Below are positions 1 to 7,167 of a stretch of DNA of 64,000 nt, piece after piece. The stretch is from Bin87 sp965222895 (GTDB lineage Bacteria > Chloroflexota > Dehalococcoidia > Lucifugimonadales > UBA3495), in assembly GCA_965222895.1 (NCBI GenBank), contig CBDCVB010000002.1, positions 496,001-560,000 of the forward strand, read 5' to 3'. Both the position numbers and the translations under genes were made by a program. The stretch's first letter is position 1, and each line of letters begins with the position of its first letter. A model generated the notes under the pieces. It had not been told where the DNA came from, ran no database searches, and saw only the letters and a program-made list of their open reading frames with translations.

Positions 1-263
1 TCAATCATCTCTATAACACCGTCCACTTGCCCGGTCTCTGCAAGGTTGACGGCGTAATCTCCGCCCGGCGCTACCGCATGGAAACCACTAACGCCAACGG
101 GTTCCCCCGGTATGTAGCCGTGTACGAAATCGACAGCCCCGCCGTTATCGACTCTGAACCGTGGCAGGCGGCGGTGCAGGACGAATGGACCGACAAGATT
201 CGCTCCAAATGCGTTGGCCTGACCCGCACCATTATGCAACGCGTGGCCCGGCACCCCAACTAG
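1..263 (+). CDS. EthD-like dimeric alpha/beta-barrel protein, 5' end outside the window
   Basis: The frame is open from base 3 to the TAG at 261-263, so this is the C-terminal part of a gene that starts before the window. The first visible residues read N-H-L-Y-N-T-V-H-L-P-G-L, followed by V-D-G-V-I-S-A-R-R-Y. This resembles the 'WYNTVHLPDL...VPGVVSARRY' signature of small EthD/ferredoxin-like dimeric barrel proteins, which often help degrade aromatic or other organic compounds. The TTG at 27 lies inside that signature and is not a real start. The family is inferred from the motif alone and the substrate is unknown. rnhA follows 67 bases downstream on the same strand. Confidence 0.6.
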   Translation, partial: NHLYNTVHLPGLCKVDGVISARRYRMETTNANGFPRYVAVYEIDSPAVIDSEPWQAAVQDEWTDKIRSKCVGLTRTIMQRVARHPN

Positions 264-330
264 CCCGCTACCCCAACTAGCCCGCGATGCCACCGTTCGG
301 ACTTCCAGTCTGCGCTGAGGATTGACGTCG

Positions 331-825
331 ATGCCGCCCCTGCCTCCTGACGACCCGGCAGTCGTCAACATTCATACCGACGGTTCGTGTCTGGGCAACC
401 CCGGCCCCGGTGGTTACGGAGTCGTGCTGGACTACAACGGCCGGCGCAAGCAATTTTCGGCCGGCTACGCGCTGACTACCAACAACCGCATGGAGTTGCT
501 GGCGGCCATCATCGGCCTGGAGGCGTTGAATCGGCCCTGCGAAGTGGTTTTGCACTCGGATTCCCGCTACGTCGTGGACGCCATCAGCAAGGGTTGGGCA
601 ACCCGCTGGCGCCGCAACGGCTGGATGCGAAACAAAAAGGATGCGGCAGTAAATCCCGACCTATGGCAGCGCCTGCTCGACGCGTGCGAGCGGCACTCGG
701 TGGAATTCAGGTGGGTGCGGGGGCACAGCGGCAACACCGATAACGAATTGTGCGACCGGTTGGCCAAGGCTGCCGCCGAGTCGTCAGACCTTCTGCCTGA
801 CCCGGGCTACGCTGTCGGTCACTAG
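331..825 (+). CDS. rnhA: ribonuclease HI
   Basis: Cytoplasmic endonuclease that removes the RNA strand of RNA-DNA hybrids. All catalytic positions of the family are visible: D17 in HTDGSC, E55 in NNRMEL, D77 in HSDSRY, H132 in GHSGNT and D142 in CDRLA. The glycine-rich loop N-P-G-P-G-G follows D17. The length of 164 residues is normal for a single-domain RNase HI. I chose the ATG at 331; a TTG at 322 in the same frame is also possible. A GAGG at 317-320 lies 10 bases before the ATG. The short C-terminal tail is ordinary. Confidence 0.95.
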   Translation: MPPLPPDDPAVVNIHTDGSCLGNPGPGGYGVVLDYNGRRKQFSAGYALTTNNRMELLAAIIGLEALNRPCEVVLHSDSRYVVDAISKGWATRWRRNGWMRNKKDAAVNPDLWQRLLDACERHSVEFRWVRGHSGNTDNELCDRLAKAAAESSDLLPDPGYAVGH

Positions 826-1007
826 GCCGGACCAGTAAGGCATGAAAAGAGCGGCCGGCCCCGAGGGGGAGTCGCTGAAGGAGCGGCTCACTGCCGGTCG
901 CTGGCGTTAGATTGTATCGTTGACTGTGCCCGGTTGCAACAGGTGGCCCGGTTTCGTTACAATCACGTCATCCAACCCATATCAGGCATACGCAAAGGGG
1001 TAACACG

Positions 1008-3035
1008 ATGGCCGTATCAGCCAACACCATTCGCAACATTGCGCTGATGTCTCATAGCGGCGCCGGCAAGACCACCCTTGCCGAGATTATTCTCTACAAT
1101 GCCAAGGTCACAACCCGCATGGGACGGGTGGAGGACGGCAATACCGTATCTGACTACGAACCCGAAGAGGCCAAACGCTCGGCCAGTGTGCAGACCAGCC
1201 TGCTGCGCGTTACCGACGGCGATAACAAGCTGAACCTGCTGGACACCCCCGGCTATGACGAGTTCCTTGGCGAGGCAATCGTCGCCGTGCGGGTCGTGGA
1301 GTCGGCGGTAATTCTGGTTGCGGCGCCGACCGGCGTGGACGTTGGTACCGAACGAGCCTGGGATTTGGCGCAAGGCCGCGGCTTGCCCGTCGCCTTCGTC
1401 CTTAACAAGATGGATCGGGAAAACGCCAGTTTTGAGCGGTGCGTGCAGGAAATCCAGTCGGTTTTCGGCAACAGGTGCGTACCCTTCCAGCTTCCCATCG
1501 GCGAAGCCCAATCCTTCACCGGGTTGGTCAGCGTAATTGACCCGCCGGCCGACATGCCCGACGGATTGGTGGGCGACTTCGATTCCGCCCGCGAGCGGCT
1601 CATCGAGGCAGTCGCCGAGTCCGACGACGCGTTGGCGGACAAGTACCTGGAAGGCGAGGAGATTACCGCCGCGGAAGTAACTGCTGGCGCCCGGAAGGCC
1701 ATCTGCGACGGAGCGCTGGTGCCCATCCTGGTTACCTCGGCAACCCAGAATATCGGAGTCACCGAACTGGTGCAGATGATGCAGGACTTCCTGCCGTCAC
1801 CGGCGGATTTCCCGCAATCGTCGGGCAATGCGGACATCGAAGTGGATGCGTCGGGCCCGCTGGCCGCGCTGGTGTTCAAGACCACCGCCGACCCCTTTGT
1901 CGGCAAATTGTCCATGTTCCGCGTGTATCGCGGCACGGCCAGGTCCAACGGCGAAGTGCACAACCCCAACAAGAACCAGTCCGAACGGCTGAGCCAGTTG
2001 TACTTTCCCCAAGGCAACAGCCAGGAAAATGTATCCGAAATAGTGGCCGGCGACATCGGAGCAGTTGGCAAGTTGAGCTCCACGCTCACCGGGGACACCC
2101 TTTGCGCCAACGACAACCGTGTCACGCTGGACGGCATTGACTTCACCCACGGCTTCTATTCCCTGGCGGTGTATCCGGCCACGCAGGCCGACCTGGACAA
2201 GATGTCCACCTCGCTGGCCCGCATCGTTGAGGACGACCCCAGCCTGCGGTTCACCCGCAACCCGGAAACCAGCGAAAGCCTGTTGACCGGCATGGGCGAA
2301 GTTCAGATCGAAGTCGCACTGGATCGCATCAAACGCAAGTTTGGCGCCAGCCTCAACGTGCGCCTGCCGGTGGTGCCCTACCGCGAAACCATCACGCAGA
2401 TTACCAGTTCGGAATACCGCCACAAGAAACAGACCGGCGGCAGCGGGCAGTACGGCCACGTGGTTCTGCGCCTGGAACCCAAAGACCGGGATGAAGGTTT
2501 CGAGTTCGGCAACGAGGTGGTCGGCGGGCGTGTGCCCAGGGAACTCATCCCGGCGGTAGAAAAAGGCGTGGTTAACACGCTGAAAGAAGGTGTGCTGGCC
2601 GGCTTCCCGGTGGTCGATATGAAGGCCATCATTTACGACGGCAGCACACACCCGGTGGACGGGAAACCCATCGCCTTTGAAATTGCCGGCAGCCAGGCGT
2701 TGCGCCAGGGTATGTCCAAGGCCGCACCGGTGCTGCTGGAACCGGTGGTCAGGCTGTACGTAACCGTGCCGGAAAACTATACCGGCGACATCATCAGCGA
2801 CCTCAACAGCAAGCGCGGCCGTATTCTGGGCATGATTCCCGAGACGCGCTACACCGTCATCGAGGCCGAGGTGCCACAGGCCGAGGTGCAGCGATATTCG
2901 CAAGACTTGCGTTCGCTCACCGGCGGGCGCGGTTCCTACCGTTACGAGTTCGACCACTACGAGCAGGTCCCACAGAATATTGAGCAGCGAGTGATCGACG
3001 TTGCGAAGCAGGCCAAGGCCGAAAGCCGCGCCTAG
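1008..3035 (+). CDS. elongation factor G-like GTPase (EF-G II type)
   Basis: Translational GTPase with the full EF-G domain order (G domain, domains II-V) in 675 residues. The GTP-binding motifs are S15-HSGAGKTT, D79-TPGY and N133-KMD. Two features separate it from canonical FusA. The P-loop reads SHSGAGKTT instead of AHIDAGKTT, and the catalytic His of DxPGH is Tyr at 83. Both are typical of the EF-G-like paralogue (FusA2) group, whose role in translation is uncertain. The C-terminal half has the domain IV/V sequence ending in GGRGSYRYEFDHYEQVP. The ATG at 1008 follows an AAAGGGG ribosome site at 994-1000. It is transcribed alone and ends at a good terminator. Confidence 0.9.
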   Translation: MAVSANTIRNIALMSHSGAGKTTLAEIILYNAKVTTRMGRVEDGNTVSDYEPEEAKRSASVQTSLLRVTDGDNKLNLLDTPGYDEFLGEAIVAVRVVESAVILVAAPTGVDVGTERAWDLAQGRGLPVAFVLNKMDRENASFERCVQEIQSVFGNRCVPFQLPIGEAQSFTGLVSVIDPPADMPDGLVGDFDSARERLIEAVAESDDALADKYLEGEEITAAEVTAGARKAICDGALVPILVTSATQNIGVTELVQMMQDFLPSPADFPQSSGNADIEVDASGPLAALVFKTTADPFVGKLSMFRVYRGTARSNGEVHNPNKNQSERLSQLYFPQGNSQENVSEIVAGDIGAVGKLSSTLTGDTLCANDNRVTLDGIDFTHGFYSLAVYPATQADLDKMSTSLARIVEDDPSLRFTRNPETSESLLTGMGEVQIEVALDRIKRKFGASLNVRLPVVPYRETITQITSSEYRHKKQTGGSGQYGHVVLRLEPKDRDEGFEFGNEVVGGRVPRELIPAVEKGVVNTLKEGVLAGFPVVDMKAIIYDGSTHPVDGKPIAFEIAGSQALRQGMSKAAPVLLEPVVRLYVTVPENYTGDIISDLNSKRGRILGMIPETRYTVIEAEVPQAEVQRYSQDLRSLTGGRGSYRYEFDHYEQVPQNIEQRVIDVAKQAKAESRA

Positions 3036-3061
3036 CGGAGGCCGGAAATTCGCTAAATTAG

Positions 3062-3089
3062 AGCGCCCGGTCCCACCAGGGCGCTTTTT
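3062..3089 (+). terminator. intrinsic terminator of the EF-G-like gene
   Basis: A 7-bp perfect stem (AGCGCCC at 3062-3068 with GGGCGCT at 3079-3085) and a 10-base loop are followed by TTTT. It starts 27 bases after the EF-G-like stop codon. Confidence 0.85.
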
Positions 3090-3126
3090 CGTGTGCGGTG
3101 TACCACCGTGTCCGATGCCGGGCAGC

Positions 3127-3705
3127 CTAAAGCGGCGAGGCAAAAATGTCGGCGACGGGGATGACCAGACCGGGGATGCTCCTGACAGGCAAATGCTCAC
3201 TGGAACGGTGGGTGACCTCGTTTGCATACCGACCTTCCCCTTCCTCAACCGACGGGTTGGTCAATGACACGACCGTTTGCTGGTAGGGGTCGACAATCAG
3301 GTATTCGGGCACACCAAAGCGGGCGTAGAGTTCCCGCTTGACTTCCAGATCGCGCCGCGAGTTTGATGGCGACAATACTTCCACCACCAGGTCTGGAGGC
3401 CCCTCGCAGGCCCGCTCGGTGATGATGTGGCGCCGGGCTGCGCTGACAAACAGGATGTCCGGTTCCACCGTGTTAGTGTCCGACAGGATTACGTCATACG
3501 GCGCGATCAAGACCAATCCTAGCGCCCTTCGGCGTGCGTCCTCCCTAAGGAACGCCGCCAACTCCAGTGTTACCAATTGATGCTTCGTGCTAGCTCCTGC
3601 CGCCATTCTGTACAGCTCCCCGTCAATCAGCTCCCATCGCTCATCGTCGGGAGTCGCCGCATAGTCGGCGTAGGTGTATTTGCCCTTCGGCTTCCTGGCT
3701 ACCAT
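3127..3705 (-). CDS. Uma2-family (DUF820) putative endonuclease
   Basis: A 192-residue member of the Uma2/DUF820 family, a PD-(D/E)XK nuclease fold protein of unknown target that is common in cyanobacteria and Chloroflexota. The family signature is clear: the N-terminal W-E-L-I-D-G-E-L block, a central V-E-P-D-I-L-F strand with the first acidic residue, then P-D-L-V-V-E-V-L-S-P-S-N-S with the acidic pair, and K-R-E-L-Y at the start of the following helix. The end P-G-L-V-I-P-V-A-D-I-F is also typical. It is more diverged from the five other Uma2 copies in the window than the 10-12 kb copies are from each other. It lies 66 bases downstream of the acyl-CoA mutase stop, on the same strand. Confidence 0.85.
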   Translation of the reverse strand: MVARKPKGKYTYADYAATPDDERWELIDGELYRMAAGASTKHQLVTLELAAFLREDARRRALGLVLIAPYDVILSDTNTVEPDILFVSAARRHIITERACEGPPDLVVEVLSPSNSRRDLEVKRELYARFGVPEYLIVDPYQQTVVSLTNPSVEEGEGRYANEVTHRSSEHLPVRSIPGLVIPVADIFASPL

Positions 3706-3771
3706 TGGGCCTCCTGCGGCAAGCGGGCCTCCTGCGGGAAGGTCACGTCAAAGTTCACGTCACCGGCGGGG

Positions 3772-5448
3772 TTAAAATCCCCAGGTGGGCTGGTATTCGC
3801 CGAACACGTTCCGAAACACGCCCATCATCTCGCCGAGGGTAGCCTCTGCTTTCACGGCTTCGATGAGGGGGTACATCAGGTTGGCGTGGCTGCCATTTTG
3901 CCGCGCTGCGGATTCCAGGGCGCGCAGGCGTACCGCCAACTCCCGGTTGTCCCGGCGTCGGCGAATCTCGTTCAGATGGGCGATGTGCCGCTGTTCTCCG
4001 GCCTCGTCCACCCGCAGGATGGGGATTGACAGGCTCTCGTCGCTGGCCGTAAATGCGTTGACACCCACGGTAAGGCGTTCCTGACGGTCTTCTTCTTGCT
4101 GATACAGGTAGGCGGCGTCGGCAATCTCGCGCTGGAAGAAGCCGGATTCCAGCGCCGGAATCACGCCGCCCTGTCGTTTAATCCGCTCAAAGTAGTCGTA
4201 GGCGCCGGCCTCAACCTGGTTGGTCAGCGTTTCCACGTAGTAACTGCCGCCCAACGGGTCCACCGTGTCAACGACGCCGGTTTCGTGGGCGATAATCTGC
4301 TGGGTGCGCAATGCTTGCAGCGCTGCCTCCGCCGATGGCAACGCCCACGCTTCATCCTTGCCGTTGGTGTGCAGCGACTGGCAGCCGCCCAGCACGGCGG
4401 CCAGCGCCTGTAGCGACACGCGCACCACGTTGTTCTCCGGCTGCTGCGCCGTCAGCGACGCGCCGGACGTTTGAGCGTGGAACCGCAGCCAGCCGGAACG
4501 CTCGTTCTCCGCGCCAAAGGTCTCACGCATTTCCCGCGCCCAGATGCGTCGGGCCGACCGGAACTTGGCAATCTCCTCAAAAAAGTCGTTGTGGACGTTG
4601 AAGAAGAAGCTGAGACGCGGCGCGAAATCATCCACCGCCAGTCCGCGTTCCACGCAGTGCCGCACGTACTCGAACCCATCCACCAGCGTAAACGCCAGCT
4701 CCTGCACCGCGTTGCTGCCGGCCTCGCGGATGTGGTAGCCGCTGATGCTGATGGGGTTGAACCGGGGCATATGTTTGGTGGCGAATTCAACCGTATCGAC
4801 CACCAGCCGCATGGACGGATCCGGCGGGAAGATGTACTCGTTCTGGGCGATATACTCTTTGAGAATATCGTTCTGGAGGGTGCCGCCCAGCGATGCCATT
4901 GACGCGCCCTGTCGCTCGGCGGCGGCGATGTACATGGCCCAGATGATGGCCGCCGGGCTGTTGATCGTCATCGACGTGGTTACCTGGTCCAGTGGGATGG
5001 CGTCAAAGACGGTTTGCATATCCTCCAGGCAGGACACGGCCACGCCGCACTTGCCAAACTCACCCCGCGCCCGCTCGTCGTCGTGGTCGTAACCGTACAG
5101 AGTGGGCATATCGAAAGCGACGCTCAGGCCGGTTTCGCCCTGATCCATCAGGAAGCGGAACCGCTCGTTGGTTTCCCGTGGCTGGCCAAAACCGGCGAAC
5201 ATCCGCATCGTCCAAAGGCGGGAACGGTAGCCGGTGGGATGTACCCCCCGCAGATATGGATACTCGCCCGGCAGCCCAATGTCGCGCAGATAGTCGCTGT
5301 CGGTAACGTCTGCGGGGCCGTACACCGGTTCGACGGGCAATTGGCTCAGAGTTTTGTACGAGCTCTTGCGCCTGCTGGCGGCGTCGGCCTTCTCGCGCCA
5401 GGCGGCGGTGCGCTGCTGGATCTGTTCGTTATCGTCAGAGAGGGCCAT
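3772..5448 (-). CDS. coenzyme B12-dependent acyl-CoA mutase large subunit, isobutyryl-CoA mutase-like
   Basis: Catalytic (TIM-barrel) subunit of a methylmalonyl-CoA mutase-family enzyme, which rearranges acyl-CoA carbon skeletons by a radical mechanism. It has 558 residues from the ATG at 5448, which is preceded by CTGGAG. It lacks the C-terminal B12-binding domain, so a separate small subunit must be encoded elsewhere. Family motifs include SISGYHIREAGSNAVQE, DDFAPRLSFFF and LGGCQSLHTNGKDEAW. The substrate-specificity positions are Phe84 (in RMFAGFG) and Gln202 (in IAQNEY). Methylmalonyl-CoA mutase has Tyr and Arg there, whereas isobutyryl-CoA mutase has Phe and Gln with the same 118-residue spacing. 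The isobutyryl/butyryl-CoA assignment is inferred from that pair. An upstream start at 5520 would overlap the neighbouring Uma2 gene and is unlikely. Confidence 0.9.
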   Translation of the reverse strand: MALSDDNEQIQQRTAAWREKADAASRRKSSYKTLSQLPVEPVYGPADVTDSDYLRDIGLPGEYPYLRGVHPTGYRSRLWTMRMFAGFGQPRETNERFRFLMDQGETGLSVAFDMPTLYGYDHDDERARGEFGKCGVAVSCLEDMQTVFDAIPLDQVTTSMTINSPAAIIWAMYIAAAERQGASMASLGGTLQNDILKEYIAQNEYIFPPDPSMRLVVDTVEFATKHMPRFNPISISGYHIREAGSNAVQELAFTLVDGFEYVRHCVERGLAVDDFAPRLSFFFNVHNDFFEEIAKFRSARRIWAREMRETFGAENERSGWLRFHAQTSGASLTAQQPENNVVRVSLQALAAVLGGCQSLHTNGKDEAWALPSAEAALQALRTQQIIAHETGVVDTVDPLGGSYYVETLTNQVEAGAYDYFERIKRQGGVIPALESGFFQREIADAAYLYQQEEDRQERLTVGVNAFTASDESLSIPILRVDEAGEQRHIAHLNEIRRRRDNRELAVRLRALESAARQNGSHANLMYPLIEAVKAEATLGEMMGVFRNVFGEYQPTWGF

Positions 5449-5489
5449 GAGGATGCTCCAGGTTGGGCGAAGGAAGTTTGTAGGCGGAA

Positions 5490-6050
5490 TCAGTAAGTGA
5501 AGATATCGGCCACCGGGCATTCGAAGCCGGGCAGCACCGGCTCGGCAGTCAGCGTGTCGCCCGTGGCAAACCGTCGCACCGACCCGTCGTCATGGTGAGT
5601 TACCACTTGCTGGATATCGGGATACACTACCAGCACCAGGCGCACACCTGCGTCGAGCCACATCTGGGTCTTGGCGTCGATCTCCGGTTGCCGGTCGTTG
5701 GGAGAAACAACCTCCACTACCAGATCGGGGGCGACCTCGGCGAATCCGCGGGAGTTTGGTGGAGTCGCCATTCTCTCGAAGGACACAAACGCAAAATCCG
5801 GGGCGAACACGCTGTCCGGTTCCCCGGGGCGCCGGATCAGGAATCCTGTTTCTGCCAGGCGCCCATGTCCAAGATTGTGCTGCTCCACAAATGCGCCGAT
5901 TCGCAATACGAGCTTGAAACCGACGAAGCCGTGATTGTCTCCCGCCGGTGGCATTTCTACCAGCTCCCCCCGCACCAACTCGTACCGCATCCCGTCGTCG
6001 GGCAGCGCCAGCAGGTCGTCAGCGGTAAGCAATTTTTTGGATGTGGTCAT
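5490..6050 (-). CDS. Uma2-family (DUF820) putative endonuclease
   Basis: A 186-residue Uma2-family protein. It starts MTTSKKLLTADDLLALPDDG, has R-Y-E-L-V-R-G-E-L, a V-F-A-P-D-F-A-F strand and P-D-L-V-V-E-V-V-S-P-N-D-R-Q carrying the nuclease acidic residues, and ends PVADIFTY. The ends are close to those of the three tandem Uma2 copies at 10-12 kb, and the centre differs. It sits 41 bases upstream of the acyl-CoA mutase and could be co-transcribed with it. The target of this nuclease family is not known. Confidence 0.87.
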   Translation of the reverse strand: MTTSKKLLTADDLLALPDDGMRYELVRGELVEMPPAGDNHGFVGFKLVLRIGAFVEQHNLGHGRLAETGFLIRRPGEPDSVFAPDFAFVSFERMATPPNSRGFAEVAPDLVVEVVSPNDRQPEIDAKTQMWLDAGVRLVLVVYPDIQQVVTHHDDGSVRRFATGDTLTAEPVLPGFECPVADIFTY

Positions 6051-6265
6051 AGCGAGGCTCTCCCGGCTTCAGGGTTGGCCGGTCCGTCATCAAGGACAGT
6101 ATAGCGCAAGCCACAGATCAAAAATCCTTGAACCCGCCATATTGAGGGGTATACCATACGTATAAGCGGGGTGTATCATACACCTAAGCGCGGAGTGGCC
6201 GGGGAACGCCGTCCCGCCTGAGGGACAGGCGCCGGACATAGCCGCGCTTCTGCTATTTGCTACGA

Positions 6266-7087
6266 CTAGCCAGACTGCCAATTCCCTCGGCGCACCGTAA
6301 ACAGTGACGGTTCGTCCCATCTCCGAGACGCATTCCCGTCCGTAAGCAACCGCTCATCAGGGCTCAGTCCCAGTCGTCTTTTCACAAAGCTGACCAGCGT
6401 CCTCTTCTCTCCGGCTCGTTGGGATGTCGTGCCGTAATAGCCATTAGCATCCTTCCAGTCGAATTGCACGCAACCCAGCAGCACGTCCACCAGTTGCAGA
6501 TAGACGGACATATCGGATGTTGCGCGCAGGCAGCCCTTTACCCGCAGCGCCGACCCTAGTATATCTTCAAAATACACGGGCGATTTGTCCGGCTTGTCCT
6601 GCAAATCCACGATCGCGAATACATCCCGGTCCAACTGCTGTTTCAGTAACTCGCAAGCCAAATCTGCGTATGCCCGCCAAACGTCGCCATTCCAGCGCAA
6701 CAAGCTATATTCAGGGTCAAGCCGGTCGAGTATCAGCGCATGGAACTGTGGCTCGGGGTAAGTAAAGTAGAGATTGAGCAGGTCAATGTACTGCTGAAGG
6801 TTGAAACGGGTGACTTCGCTGAACTTGTACTCATGATGGCGGGTTGAATGCATCAATCTATCGACTTCCCGTAGTGTCGGCGACTCGCCGTGCGACTGAA
6901 TGTCTTTGCGAATCCTCTGGCGCTCGGCCATCCTGTCAGCGCTGAAGTTGAAGTGCAAACGATACAAGCTATTGGTTATGCCCTTGGTGTCGGGAATGAC
7001 CAGCGCTCCGATGCCATAAACTGGCTGCTGCTGCCGTGAGCCGGAAAGAATGCCGGTCTCGTCAACAAATACGGGGCAAATGTCCAT
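6266..7087 (-). CDS. DUF3800 family protein
   Basis: A protein of 273 residues with the DUF3800 signature at its N-terminus: M-D-I-C-P-V-F-V-D-E-T-G, where the D-E pair is the conserved acidic site of this RNase-H-like fold family. A second acidic cluster, V-F-A-I-V-D-L-Q-D-K, lies near the middle. The biochemical role of the family is not settled; members often sit beside restriction-modification and other defence genes. Here it lies 80 bases downstream of the MmeI-like gene on the same strand, so the two probably share a transcript. A TTG start at 7123 would add 12 residues without any family motif, so I prefer the ATG at 7087. Confidence 0.8.
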   Translation of the reverse strand: MDICPVFVDETGILSGSRQQQPVYGIGALVIPDTKGITNSLYRLHFNFSADRMAERQRIRKDIQSHGESPTLREVDRLMHSTRHHEYKFSEVTRFNLQQYIDLLNLYFTYPEPQFHALILDRLDPEYSLLRWNGDVWRAYADLACELLKQQLDRDVFAIVDLQDKPDKSPVYFEDILGSALRVKGCLRATSDMSVYLQLVDVLLGCVQFDWKDANGYYGTTSQRAGEKRTLVSFVKRRLGLSPDERLLTDGNASRRWDEPSLFTVRRGNWQSG

Positions 7088-7167
7088 AGACCAAGCATAT
7101 CCTTGGCTCTTTACCGCCGTCAACGCGGCTAACCGCTACGGCGAAAGATGAACACCGATTGACCCTG

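Noticed and set aside
1797..3248. Long minus-strand open frame of 483 codons opposite the EF-G-like gene
   Set aside because: It is a mirror of the codon bias of the real gene, has no family motifs and no ribosome site.
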